Below are positions 43,236 through 51,984 of a DNA stretch of 64,000 nt, piece by piece. Positions within the stretch are counted from its first letter, which is position 1. The number at the start of each line of letters is the position of its first letter. Source of the DNA: Streptomyces luteolifulvus (GTDB taxonomy: Bacteria > Actinomycetota > Actinomycetes > Streptomycetales > Streptomycetaceae); assembly GCF_008806595.1 (NCBI RefSeq), contig NZ_VZRB01000031.1, forward strand, positions 26,433 to 90,432, read 5' to 3'. The notes under the pieces are model-generated. The model was not told the DNA's origin and did no database searches. It was given only the letters and a program-made list of their open reading frames with translations. A program made the position numbers and the translations under genes.

Positions 43236-44003
43236 ATGGCCGGCCCAGTCCAGTCCATAGAGCGGGCGGCGGCGATCCTGCGTCTGCTCGCCGGGGGATC
43301 CCGCAGACTCGGCCTGGGCGAGGTCGCCTCGTCGCTGGGCCTGGCCAAGGGCACCGCCCACGGCATCCTGCGCACCCTACAGCATGTGGACTTCGTGGAG
43401 CAGGACGCGGCTACCGGCAAGTACCAGCTCGGGGCGGCCCTGCTGCACCTCGGCACCAGCTACCTCGACGTCAACGAGCTGCGCTCGCGCTCCATCAACT
43501 GGGCCGACGCCCTGGCCGCCCGCAGCGGGGAGGCCGTCCGTCTGGGCACGCCCCTGGAGGGCAAGGTGCTCGTCATCCACCACGTCTTCCGGCCGGACGA
43601 CACCCTGCAGACACTGGACGTGGGCGCGCTGCTGCCGCTGCACGCCTCCTCGCTCGGCAAGGTCCTGCTCGCCTATGGGACCGTACCGGTCGACTCGCTG
43701 TGGGAGACCGAACCGGAGGCGTATACCCGGCACACGCTCGTCCACCCCGAGGCGATCAACCGGGCGCTCGGCGAGATTCGGGACCTCGGCTGGGGCGCCG
43801 AGGTGCAGGAAATGAGCATGGGCGAGGCCGGAATCGCCGCGCCGATCCGCGGTCACGGCGGTCTCGTGGTGGGCGCGATCGGGGTGTCCGGCCCCGTCGA
43901 GCGGATCTGTGACAGCAAAGGCCGGCCGCTGCCGGCCCTGATCACGGTGCTGCGGGAGGCGGCACGCGCGATCTCCAGAGACCTGGGCGCGGCCCGCTGG
44001 TAG
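43236..44003 (+). CDS. IclR-family regulator, GylR-like
   Basis: A 255-residue IclR regulator: winged HTH (IERAAAILRLLAGGSRRLGLGEVASSLGLAKGTAHGIL, residues 8-45) and a GAF-like effector domain ending SGPVERICDSKGRPL. It lies 43 bp before glycerol kinase, the arrangement of GylR, which represses glycerol genes in Streptomyces until glycerol-3-phosphate accumulates. A palindrome sits just upstream. The glycerol link rests on the neighbour. Confidence 0.9.
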   Translation: MAGPVQSIERAAAILRLLAGGSRRLGLGEVASSLGLAKGTAHGILRTLQHVDFVEQDAATGKYQLGAALLHLGTSYLDVNELRSRSINWADALAARSGEAVRLGTPLEGKVLVIHHVFRPDDTLQTLDVGALLPLHASSLGKVLLAYGTVPVDSLWETEPEAYTRHTLVHPEAINRALGEIRDLGWGAEVQEMSMGEAGIAAPIRGHGGLVVGAIGVSGPVERICDSKGRPLPALITVLREAARAISRDLGAARW

Positions 44004-44046
44004 TCCCCAGCACCTCCGCGACGCACGGGAAGGCAGGGCACCGATC

Positions 44047-45582
44047 ATGGTGGAACGGTATGTGATGTCCATCGACCAGGGCACCACCTCCACGCGATGC
44101 ATCCTGTTCGACCACGGCGGGCGTCTGGTGTCGGTCGCCCAGCGGGAGCACGAGCAGTTCTTCCCCCGGCCCGGCTGGGTGGAGCACGACGCCATCGAGA
44201 TCTGGCGCAACCTCCAGCGGGTCGTGCCCGAGGCGCTGTCGAACGCCGGGATCGACGCGGAGCAGATCTCCGCCATCGGGATCGCCAACCAGCGTGAGAC
44301 GACGGTGCTCTGGGACCCGCGGACGGGTGTTCCGCTGGTCAGGGCGATCGTGTGGCAGGACACCCGCACGGCACCCCTCGTCGATGAGCTGAGGAAGGAC
44401 CCCGGAGACGAGTTCTTCCTCGAACACTGCTGCCTCCCTCCCTCGACCTACTTCTCCGCGCCCCGTATCCGCTGGCTGTTCGACCATGTCGACGGGCTGG
44501 AGCAGCGGGCGAGGAACGGCGAGGTGCTGTTCGGCACCATCGAGTCCTGGCTGATCTGGAACCTCACCGGCGGTACGAACGGCGGACTGCACATCACCGA
44601 CGTCACCAACGCCAGCCGCACCATGCTCATGGACATCCGGACGCTGACCTGGGACGAAGCGCTGATGGACTTCTTCGGGGTGCCCCGCGCGATGCTGCCG
44701 GAGATCCGGTCCTCGGCGGAGACCTACGGCGAGGCCCGGGCACTGCTCCCGGGCGTGCGCATCACGGCCGCCCTCGGTGACCAGCAGGCGGCCCTGTTCG
44801 GACAGACCTGCTTCTCCCCCGGCGAGGCGAAATGCACCTACGGCACCGGCAGCTTCCTGGTGATGAACACCGGCACCGACCTCGTGCGCTCCCAGCACGG
44901 GCTCCTCACCACGGTCGCGTACAAGATCGCGGACCAGCCCACGGTCTACGCCCTGGAAGGCCCGATCGCCGTCACCGGCTCGCTGGTCCAGTGGTTCCGC
45001 GACCGGCTGGGCCTGATCCACAGCGCCCCCGAGATCGAGACGCTGGCGCGCACCGTCGAGGACAACGGCGGCTGCTACATCGTCCCCGCGTTCTCCGGTC
45101 TGTTCGCGCCGCACTGGCGCAGTGACGCCCGGGGCGTCATCGTCGGCCTCACGTCGTACATCACGAAGGGGCATCTGGCCCGCGCGGTGCTGGAGGCCAC
45201 CGGCTGGCAGACGCGAGAGGTCGTCGATGCCATGAACGCCGACTCCGCGCTCGCCCTGAAGCAACTCAAGGTGGACGGGGGCATGACCTCCGACCACCTG
45301 CTGATGCAGATCCTCGCCGATGTGCTCGACGTGCCCGTCGTACGGCCGCTCGTCCACGAGACGGTGTCACTGGGCGCGGCCTATGCGGCGGGGCTCGCCG
45401 CCGGTTACTGGCCGGACCTGCAGGTCCTGCGCCGCAACTGGCACATGGCCGCCCAGTGGCTGCCGGACATGGACCCCGAGCGGCGGGAGTGGGAGTACGA
45501 ATCCTGGCAGCGGGCCGTCGAGCGGTCCCTGGGGTGGATCCGGCCGCGGAAACGAAAAGGGGGGAGCGTGCCGGACGAATGA
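44047..45582 (+). CDS. glpK: Glycerol kinase
   Basis: A 511-residue FGGY-family kinase that makes sn-glycerol-3-phosphate from glycerol. Motifs are SIDQGTTSTRCILFD at the N-terminus, GIANQRETTVLWD, ALGDQQAALFGQ, YGTGSFLVMNTG and LKVDGGMTSDHLLMQ. Length is standard. It follows the IclR regulator with no glycerol facilitator or glycerol-3-phosphate dehydrogenase gene next to it, so it may be a second copy besides a full gyl operon elsewhere. A strong hairpin follows. Confidence 0.95.
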   Translation: MVERYVMSIDQGTTSTRCILFDHGGRLVSVAQREHEQFFPRPGWVEHDAIEIWRNLQRVVPEALSNAGIDAEQISAIGIANQRETTVLWDPRTGVPLVRAIVWQDTRTAPLVDELRKDPGDEFFLEHCCLPPSTYFSAPRIRWLFDHVDGLEQRARNGEVLFGTIESWLIWNLTGGTNGGLHITDVTNASRTMLMDIRTLTWDEALMDFFGVPRAMLPEIRSSAETYGEARALLPGVRITAALGDQQAALFGQTCFSPGEAKCTYGTGSFLVMNTGTDLVRSQHGLLTTVAYKIADQPTVYALEGPIAVTGSLVQWFRDRLGLIHSAPEIETLARTVEDNGGCYIVPAFSGLFAPHWRSDARGVIVGLTSYITKGHLARAVLEATGWQTREVVDAMNADSALALKQLKVDGGMTSDHLLMQILADVLDVPVVRPLVHETVSLGAAYAAGLAAGYWPDLQVLRRNWHMAAQWLPDMDPERREWEYESWQRAVERSLGWIRPRKRKGGSVPDE

Positions 45583-45588
45583 GCGCCG

Positions 45589-45623
45589 GGTCCTGCCTCC
45601 GTCGGCGCGACGGTGGCGGGACC
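45589..45623. terminator. Bidirectional hairpin between glpK and VOC gene
   Basis: GGTCCTGCC pairs with GGCGGGACC (one T-G pair), and inside it CCGTC pairs with GACGG round a GGCGC loop, giving an almost continuous 15-bp stem between two convergent genes. Confidence 0.7.
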
Positions 45624-45662
45624 GGGTGCGACTCGGGTCAGTTCAGCTCTTCGGCCGGACGG

Positions 45663-46076
45663 TCAGCTCTGCGCCTGCACGACGTCGACCATCCAGGCGA
45701 TGCCGAAGCGGTCCGTGCACATGCCGAACACATCGCCCCACATCTGCTTCTCGAACGGAACGGACACGGAGCCGCCGGCGGACAGCTGCTCCCAGTAGCC
45801 GCGCAGCTCGGCGTCGTCGTCACCGCTGACGCTCACCGCGAAGTTGCTGCCCGGCGTCAGCTCCATGCCCGGAGGGGCGTCGGCGCCCATCAGCGTGAAG
45901 CCGTTGGAGGTCTCCAGCATGGCGTGCATGATCTTGTCGGCATCCGGAGTGTCCTTCTGGCCGTACTCCCCGTAGGTGTTGAGCTTCAGGGTGCCGCCGA
46001 AGACCTCCTTGTAGAACTCCATAGCCTGGCGGGCGTCGCCGCCGAAGCTGAGGTACGGGTTGAGTCTCGAGGCCAT
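45663..46076 (-). CDS. VOC-family protein (PhnB/glyoxalase-like)
   Basis: A 137-residue vicinal-oxygen-chelate protein of the PhnB type: LNPYLSFGGDARQAMEFYKEVFGG at the start, KIMHAMLETSNGFTLMGAD, and a C-terminal WGDVFGMCTDRFGIAWMVDV. Usual metal ligands are only partly present. Many are annotated as possible bleomycin-resistance or glyoxalase relatives, but function is unknown. ATG 46076 follows AGGAGG. Confidence 0.88.
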   Translation of the reverse strand: MASRLNPYLSFGGDARQAMEFYKEVFGGTLKLNTYGEYGQKDTPDADKIMHAMLETSNGFTLMGADAPPGMELTPGSNFAVSVSGDDDAELRGYWEQLSAGGSVSVPFEKQMWGDVFGMCTDRFGIAWMVDVVQAQS

Positions 46077-46123
46077 GAAAACCTCCTGAAAACGGACAAA
46101 TCATCGACTCTGGGCAGACTAGC

Positions 46124-46146
46124 GCGAGCCGTCGACGACGGCTCGC
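46124..46146 (-). terminator. 10-bp hairpin after secreted-protein remnant
   Basis: GCGAGCCGTC and GACGGCTCGC form a perfect 10-bp stem with a 3-base loop, 19 bp past the stop at 46165. It probably terminated the ancestral gene. Confidence 0.6.
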
Positions 46147-46164
46147 CGGGTGTCCGCGGACGGG

Positions 46165-46945
46165 TCACTTGACGTGGACGAGGCCGTCGGTGGTAACGGT
46201 GGGCCGGCCGCTGGTGCCGACCACGACGATCTTGACGGTGTGCTGGGCGCTCGTGGACCAGCTCTTGGTCCAGATCGCCTGCCGGTACACGGTGGCGGAC
46301 GACTTCAGATCGACGGTCGCCACCTTGGTGCCGTCCACATAGACGTACGCCTGGCCGGAGGTGGCGGCGCGGGAGACGACCCACGCGGCCGAGCGGCCGG
46401 TGAACGTCCAGGTCAGACTCGCGCCCTTGGAGCCACTGGAGTACGAGGTGCCGCCGAGGTAGCTGCCGGAGGAACGGGTGGTCCAGCTGCCCGACTTGGC
46501 GGCGGCGGTCTCCTGAAGAATCACGGGGGTGTAGGAGGGGGAGGAGGTGCGGTAGTTGCCGGCGTAGTCGTAGGCGCGCATCGACCAGGTGGTGGCGGTG
46601 CCGGACGTGGCGGTGCGGCTGGAGCCGGTGGTGGTCGCGCCGAAGGTGGCCGCGGTGGGAGAGAGCAGCTTCACCGAACGCAGGGCCGTGTCGTCCGTGG
46701 CCTTCCAGCCGAGGGTCACCGGGACGGCGCCGGTACTGACGGTGCCGGTGCGCAGGGAGAGCTTGGGTGCGGTGGCGAAGGTGGGCGCGGTCGTTTCCGC
46801 CACGACGTTCAGCGCGGCGGTCGTCGTGGTCCTGCCAGACCGGTGCACGGCCCGCACGGCGACGGTTTGGGCGCCCAGGGGCAGGGTGGCATGGGGACTT
46901 CGATCTCGGCGCCCGACGCGTTCGCCGACACGCACGAGCCGCGCC
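46165..46945 (-). pseudogene. C-terminal remnant of a secreted Ig-like/lectin-type protein, frameshifted
   Basis: The minus strand encodes a well-formed beta-rich C-terminus of about 240 residues: two Ig-like units (GAQTVAVRAVHRSG, then TWSMRAYDYAGNYRT) and a terminal domain (SGSWTTRSSGSYLGGTSY ... TVKIVVVGTSGRPTVTTDG) common at the ends of large secreted Streptomyces proteins. The N-terminus is absent. Just upstream, the protein reads GAEIEVP in one frame and HATLPLGAQ in the next, meeting at the GGGG run 46893-46896, so one lost base would explain the break. Beyond about 46945 the neighbouring gene's leader begins. It looks like a decaying 3' fragment. Confidence 0.75.
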
Positions 46946-46992
46946 GCTGAGTCCGGGCGAGACTGGAAGGAGCCGACGGAGGGAGAACCGTC

Positions 46993-47808
46993 ATGAGCAC
47001 CCTGCCCAACGAGCGATCCGTCAGGAGCACCCCCGAGGGCCTCCTGTGGGAGCCGAGCGAGCGCTGGGTGCGCGGAACGAAGGGCGATGTCACCGTCGTC
47101 GACAGCCGCCACCCCGTACTGGTGTGGGAGCCGGAACTGCCCGTCCCGCAGTACGCCTTCCCGCGCGAGGACGTGCGCCAGGACCTGTTGCGCCCCGCGA
47201 AGCACCCGCGCACCGGCACCCACACCGGATCGCAGATCTTCTACGACCTCGAAGCCGGCGGCGAACTGGTGGAGAACGCGGCCTGGACCTTCCCCGCCGA
47301 GGATCTGGCCGGCCATGTCGCCTTCGAGTGGTTCCGGCACCCCGGCCGGGGTCTCGACCACTGGTACGAGGAGGAGGAAGAGATCTTCATCCACCCCCGC
47401 GACCCGCACAAACGCGTCGACGCGATGCCCAGCAGCCGCCATGTCCGGATCGAGATCGACGGCACGACCGTCGCCGACACCCGCCGGCCGGTGCTGCTCT
47501 TCGAGACCTCCCTGCCCACCCGCTACTACCTCCCCCGCGAGGACGTCCGTCTCGACCTGTTCACCCCCACCGACCACCACACCGGCTGCCCCTACAAGGG
47601 CACGGCGAGCTACTGGTCCTGGCGCGGTGAGGCCGACGTCCCGCCGAACATCGTCTGGACCTACCCGGACCCGCTGCCGGCGGTCCATGTGGTGCAGGGA
47701 CTCCTCGCCTTCTACAACGAGGCCGTCGACATCACCGTGGACGGCGAACGCCTCGAACGCCCCGTCACCCCGTTCAGCGCGATGCTGTCGAGGCGGCGAC
47801 GGACATGA
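46993..47808 (+). CDS. Tandem DUF427 protein
   Basis: A 271-residue protein with two DUF427 units (about residues 30-120 and 145-235). Each has the pattern VxDSRHPVLVWEPELPVPQY, FPREDV, and a C-terminal aromatic/acid motif (PAEDLAGHVAFEWF; PLPAVHVVQGLLAFY). The second repeats YYLPREDVRLDLF. The domain is a compact beta fold of unknown biochemical role. ATG 46993 follows GGAGGG. A long reading frame runs antisense through it, which is only a codon-bias shadow. Confidence 0.9.
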   Translation: MSTLPNERSVRSTPEGLLWEPSERWVRGTKGDVTVVDSRHPVLVWEPELPVPQYAFPREDVRQDLLRPAKHPRTGTHTGSQIFYDLEAGGELVENAAWTFPAEDLAGHVAFEWFRHPGRGLDHWYEEEEEIFIHPRDPHKRVDAMPSSRHVRIEIDGTTVADTRRPVLLFETSLPTRYYLPREDVRLDLFTPTDHHTGCPYKGTASYWSWRGEADVPPNIVWTYPDPLPAVHVVQGLLAFYNEAVDITVDGERLERPVTPFSAMLSRRRRT

Positions 47809-47867
47809 CCGACGCCACGGCCGGCCGGGCTTCCCCACGGTCCACCGGCCGAAGAAGCAGCGACCGG

Positions 47868-48404
47868 TCAGATCGCGCAGCCCGTGTGTGCCAGTGCCTG
47901 CTTCAGCAGGACCCCGTGGCCGCCCGGCATCTCGCTCTGCACCGCGGGTGACATGGCCTCCTGCGGGCTGAACCACACCAGGTCGAGGGCGTCCTGGCGG
48001 GGGCGGCAGTCGCCGGTGACCGGGACGACGTAGGCCAGCGACACGGCGTGCTGGCGGGGGTCGTGGTACGGCGTGATCCCCTGCGTCGGGAAGTACTCCG
48101 CGACGGTGAACGGCTGCAGGGAGGCCGGGATCCGGGGCAGTGCCACCGGCCCGAGGTCCTTCTCCAGATGCCGCAGCAGGGCGTCGCGCACCCGCTCGTG
48201 GTGGAGCACCCGGCCGGAGACCAGGGTCCGGCTGACCGTTCCGTCCGGCCCGATGCGCAGCAGCAGGCCGACGCTGGTGACTTCGCCGCTGTCGTCCACC
48301 CGCACGGGCACGGCCTCGACGTACAGGATCGGCATGCGGGCGCGTGCCATCTCCAGGTCGTCGCTGGTCAGCCAACCGGGTGTGGTTTCGGTCATGTCAG
48401 ACAT
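47868..48404 (-). CDS. NUDIX-like DUF4916 protein
   Basis: A 178-residue protein of the DUF4916 (NUDIX-hydrolase-fold) group: PGWLTSDDLEMARARMPILYVEAVPVRVDD, PRIPASLQPFTVAEYFPTQGITPYHDPRQHAVSLAYVV and LDLVWFSPQEAM. The classic NUDIX box GX5EX7REUXEEXGU is not visible, so hydrolase activity is doubtful. No good ribosome binding site precedes ATG 48404 or the in-frame ATG at 48395. It lies 33 bp downstream of, but separate in role from, no clear partner. Confidence 0.82.
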   Translation of the reverse strand: MSDMTETTPGWLTSDDLEMARARMPILYVEAVPVRVDDSGEVTSVGLLLRIGPDGTVSRTLVSGRVLHHERVRDALLRHLEKDLGPVALPRIPASLQPFTVAEYFPTQGITPYHDPRQHAVSLAYVVPVTGDCRPRQDALDLVWFSPQEAMSPAVQSEMPGGHGVLLKQALAHTGCAI

Positions 48405-48437
48405 TGCTTGATCATACTTTCCGGTGGGTGCGGGCGC

Positions 48438-49613
48438 TCAGTCGCGGCCGTCTTCGGGTACGGGATCGGTCGTCGCAAGCCGGTAGAGACGGCGGGCGTT
48501 TCCGGCGCCCGCCCAGGCAGCGATGCGCAGCGCGTCCGGCAGGCCCAGCTCGTCGGCGTCCACCCGCTCCTGGAGCAGACCGGCGAGCCCCTGCCGGAAG
48601 GCCAGCGCGCCGAGGTGGTGGAATTCGGCCACTCCGTAGGCGTCGGAGCTGTACAGCAGCTTGCGGAACGGGGTGATCTCCAGCGCCTCCGCCAGAATCT
48701 CCGGGGCCCGGGCGGGTCCCACATAGTGCAGGGTCAGGCCCACATCGAGATACACCTGCTCGAAGACCGCCGCCAGATACGCGGCCTGGCGCTGGTAGGG
48801 CCAGCAGTGCAGGAGGAGCACGGGCACCGTGCCGGCCGTCAGGTGCAGCCAGTCCGTCAGACGGGCCGGGTCCACGCGGTGCATACGGATGTCGCTGTCG
48901 CCGAACCCGGTGTGCAGCTGGAGCGGCAGCCCCAACTCCACCGCGGTCCACAGCAGATGCCGTACCAGCACCGGGTCGGCCAGCCGGTCGCCCCCGGCGA
49001 GCCACCGGGCGGCCGCCTCGGTGACCTGCGCGTCCGAGGGCCGTTCCGGGGCGAGGCCGAAGCCGGCACGGTAGGCGGCGACCGACTTCACGGCCACCAC
49101 ACCGGGCTGCCGTACGGCAGCCTGCGCGGCCGTGCGGAACGTCTCGGCGTACTCGCCGGGCTCGACCCCGCGCGCCGCGATCTCCTCGGCGACGCTCTCC
49201 AGCCGCACCACCTCGTACGCCGCCCCGCCGGCCGCCTCCGCCAGCTCCCGCGGCGTGGTGACGTGGTCGGGGGCGTAACCGGTGTCGACGCAGAACACCG
49301 CGGTGCCGGCGGCGGTGAGGAAGCGGCGGTTGACCTCATGGGGGCCGAGCTCGGCCCGGCGCGCCAGATACTCCTCGGCGGGCGCGTGCCGCGGCAGGTC
49401 CAGCAGGGGAGCGCAGTGGCGGCGGACGGCCACCCCGACCGGGCTGTCGAAGGGCGAGATCCCCGGCCAGGCCGCGCCCTCGGTGATCAGCGACTCGAAG
49501 CGCTCCCGGCCCAGGCCGGCGGTGACGACCCCGTGGCAGTGGTGGTCCACGAGCGGCAGAGCGGCGAGGGCTTCGTACACCGGACCGTGCCCCGCGGCAG
49601 CCGTCGCGCCCAT
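48438..49613 (-). CDS. Amidohydrolase-2 family enzyme, FluG N-terminal-like
   Basis: A 391-residue TIM-barrel metal hydrolase: LVDHHCHGV supplies the HxH motif (about residues 22-26), LQLHTGFGD and LLLHCWPYQRQAAY add histidines, and LLYSSDAYGVAEFHHLGA supplies the late Asp. A carboxylated-Lys candidate is in VVAVKSVAAYRAGF. The gene starts one base after the glutamine-synthetase-like gene stops, so they are one operon. Fungal FluG is a fusion of these two domains in the same order of type (amidohydrolase then synthetase). Hydrolysis of a gamma-glutamyl amide or related compound is plausible but unproven. Confidence 0.9.
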   Translation of the reverse strand: MGATAAAGHGPVYEALAALPLVDHHCHGVVTAGLGRERFESLITEGAAWPGISPFDSPVGVAVRRHCAPLLDLPRHAPAEEYLARRAELGPHEVNRRFLTAAGTAVFCVDTGYAPDHVTTPRELAEAAGGAAYEVVRLESVAEEIAARGVEPGEYAETFRTAAQAAVRQPGVVAVKSVAAYRAGFGLAPERPSDAQVTEAAARWLAGGDRLADPVLVRHLLWTAVELGLPLQLHTGFGDSDIRMHRVDPARLTDWLHLTAGTVPVLLLHCWPYQRQAAYLAAVFEQVYLDVGLTLHYVGPARAPEILAEALEITPFRKLLYSSDAYGVAEFHHLGALAFRQGLAGLLQERVDADELGLPDALRIAAWAGAGNARRLYRLATTDPVPEDGRD

Positions 49614-49614
49614 G

Positions 49615-51018
49615 TCAGTACGTCCAGCGGTAGGCGGCCGCCAGCTGCTCGTCGTCCAGCCCCTGCACCGCCGCGAGTTCCCCCTGCCGTACGGCGATCA
49701 CCGCGTCGGCGAGGACCGGCCCCAGCGCGGCCCTGAGCGGTGCGTCCTCCCGGAACGCCGCGACGGCCTCGTCGAGCGAGACGGGCAGCCGGCGCACACC
49801 CCGCGCCGCCGCCTCCTCGGCGCCGAGCCGGGCCGGATCCCCGGTGATCTCGCCCGGCAGGGCCGCGTGCGAGGTCAGTCCGTCGAGGCCCGCCGCGATC
49901 AGACAGCCGAGCGTCAGATACGGGTTGGCGGCCAGGTCGACGGGCTTCACCTCCAGGTTCGCCGCCTGCTCACGATGGCCCGCCGTGCCGGTGATCACCC
50001 GCAGCGCCGTCTCGCGGGTCTCGCGGCCCCAGGCGGTGAACACCCCGGCCCACTGGGAGGGTTTGAGCCGCAGATAGCTGACCGGACTCGGCGCGGTCAC
50101 CGCCGTCAGCGCGGGCAGACGGGCGAGCACCCCGGCCGTGAAGGACTCGGCCTCGGCGGTCATCCCGTACCGGCGCTCGCCCCCGGAGTGCAGGTTCACG
50201 CCGTCGCGCCACGCGGAGAGATGGATGTGGCCGCCATTGCCCACGCCCTGCGCGACGACGGCCGGGGCGAAGGAGACGGCGAACCCGTGGCGCCGCGCCA
50301 CCGCCCGGATCGTCTGCCGCACCAGCACGCTCCGGTCGGCAGCCGTCACCGGGTCCAGCGCGCCCACCGACACCTCGAACTGCCCCGCCGCGTACTCGGG
50401 ATGGAGCTGTTCGACGTCGATGCCCTGCTCCGCGAGGGCCGCCAGCAGGTCCGCCGTGCAGTCGCCGAGCTCCACCTGGCGGGTGGCGCCGTACGCCGGA
50501 CCCGTCGTCGCGGGTACGAAGCCGCCGTCGGCCGTGGGCGCCTGGGCGAAGGTCCACTCGACCTCGACCGCCGCCTTGAACGTGATGCCGTGGTGCCCGG
50601 CGGCGTCCGTGACGATCCGGCGCAGAAAGGTGCGGGCGCACCCCGGATGCGGCTCGCCCTCCTGAGTGATCCGGTCGACCGGCGCCCAGGCCCAGCCGGG
50701 CTGCCCGGACAGCACCACCAGTTGGCCGAGGTCGGGATACAGCCGCAGATCGCCGTCCGGGGAGCCGAGGACGTCGGTCGTGACGATCGCGTCGTTCGCC
50801 AGGAAGGTGTCGAACACCGGCGACATGCCCACGCCCCAGGCCGCGGCCGAGGCCAGCCTGGCCGTGGGGATCGTCTTCACCCGGCCGATGCCCGCGGTGT
50901 CGACATAGGCCAGGACCACTCCGTGCACCCCCCGCCCGGTCAGCTCCCCGGCCAGCGCGGCGGCCCGTTCGACGTCGCCGGGCCGGCCGCCGGGCACGGG
51001 GTCGGCAAGCGTGGTCAT
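49615..51018 (-). CDS. Glutamine-synthetase-like gamma-glutamyl ligase
   Basis: A 467-residue class-I glutamine synthetase homologue. Ligand motifs are AAVEVEWTF (metal Glu), HPEYAAGQFEVSVGALDPV, GNGGHIHLS (His), LRLKPSQWAGVFTAWGRETRETALRV and LEVKPVDLAANPYL. The ammonium-site and nucleotide regions differ from true GlnA (for example the usual NRSA run is absent), so it probably links glutamate to an amine rather than ammonia. S. coelicolor homologues GlnA3 and GlnA4 act on polyamines and ethanolamine. ATG 51018 follows GAGGAGGACGT. It is coupled to the amidohydrolase. Confidence 0.92.
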   Translation of the reverse strand: MTTLADPVPGGRPGDVERAAALAGELTGRGVHGVVLAYVDTAGIGRVKTIPTARLASAAAWGVGMSPVFDTFLANDAIVTTDVLGSPDGDLRLYPDLGQLVVLSGQPGWAWAPVDRITQEGEPHPGCARTFLRRIVTDAAGHHGITFKAAVEVEWTFAQAPTADGGFVPATTGPAYGATRQVELGDCTADLLAALAEQGIDVEQLHPEYAAGQFEVSVGALDPVTAADRSVLVRQTIRAVARRHGFAVSFAPAVVAQGVGNGGHIHLSAWRDGVNLHSGGERRYGMTAEAESFTAGVLARLPALTAVTAPSPVSYLRLKPSQWAGVFTAWGRETRETALRVITGTAGHREQAANLEVKPVDLAANPYLTLGCLIAAGLDGLTSHAALPGEITGDPARLGAEEAAARGVRRLPVSLDEAVAAFREDAPLRAALGPVLADAVIAVRQGELAAVQGLDDEQLAAAYRWTY

Positions 51019-51057
51019 ACGTCCTCCTCGGCCGGCTCGGCGAGTGGCGGCCGTGCG

Positions 51058-51870
51058 TCAGGGTTTCACGGCCACCGCGCCGAACTGCGGTACCGCAGCG
51101 GGGGAGTCGGGCTCGGCACGCCACTGCGCACACGACACCAGGCCCGGTTCGAGCAGCTGAAGACCATCGAAGAACGCGGCGATGTCCGCACGGCTGCGGG
51201 CGGTGATCGGCGGGGTGGCGTTCTCGTTCCAGAACTTCATCGCCGGGATCTGCCCCTCGCCGCCGAGATCGGCCTCGAAGGTGGGGTGCGTCAGGACCAG
51301 GAAGCTGCCGGAGGGCACCGCCGCCATGATCCGCCGTGCGATGTCCCGCGCCGTGCCGGTGTCGAGCACGAAGTTGAGGATGCCCAGCATCATCACGGCC
51401 ACCGGCCGCGTGAAGTCGATGCTCTGCGCGGCGCGTTCGAGGATGGTGTCCGGGTCGTGCACATCGGCGTCGATGTAGTCGGTGACGCCCTCGGACGTGC
51501 CGGTCAGCAGGGTCCGGGCATGCACCAGCACGATCGGGTCGTTGTCGACGTAGACGATCCGTGAGCCGGGCGCGATGCCCTGGGCGATCTCGTGGGTGTT
51601 CTCCGCCGTCGGCAGCCCGGTGCCTATGTCGAGGAACTGCCGCACCCCGCGCTCGCCCGCCAGGTGCCGCACCGCCCGGCCGAGGAAGTCGCGGTCGGCG
51701 CGGGCGATGTCCCGGATCACCGGGAACAGCGTGGCGACATGCTCGCCTACCTGCTGGTCGACCTGGTAGTTGTCCTTGCCGCCGATCCAGTAGTTCCACA
51801 CCCGCGCGTTGTGCGCCACAGAGGTGTTCAGCCTCGCCGACCCGCCGGAGGGGGTGTGGCTCTCGGTCAC
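51058..51870 (-). CDS. DUF574 SAM-dependent methyltransferase
   Basis: A 270-residue member of the actinobacterial DUF574 family: NTSVAHNARVWNYWIGGKDNYQVDQQ at the start, SAM motif I FLDIGTGLPTAENTHE (about residues 79-94), motif II RIVYVDNDPIVLVHAR and RPVAVMMLGILNFVLD. Streptomyces has dozens of paralogues with no known substrate; in some species they affect development. GTG 51870 follows GAAGGAG. Confidence 0.9.
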   Translation of the reverse strand: MTESHTPSGGSARLNTSVAHNARVWNYWIGGKDNYQVDQQVGEHVATLFPVIRDIARADRDFLGRAVRHLAGERGVRQFLDIGTGLPTAENTHEIAQGIAPGSRIVYVDNDPIVLVHARTLLTGTSEGVTDYIDADVHDPDTILERAAQSIDFTRPVAVMMLGILNFVLDTGTARDIARRIMAAVPSGSFLVLTHPTFEADLGGEGQIPAMKFWNENATPPITARSRADIAAFFDGLQLLEPGLVSCAQWRAEPDSPAAVPQFGAVAVKP

Positions 51871-51984
51871 GTCTCAGCTCCTTCGCACGCCTGCGGCCGT
51901 CGTTCGCCATTGTGCCGTCCGGTGATCACGTTGTCCGGTGAATGCGAGGAGGCGGCCGCCGCCGGCGGTGCGGGGCGCCGGAGT

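Noticed and set aside
46947..48375. Minus-strand extension of the secreted-protein frame through the DUF427 gene
   Set aside because: Composition is low-complexity and antisense to a recognised protein with its own ribosome binding site; only the 46165-46945 part looks like protein.
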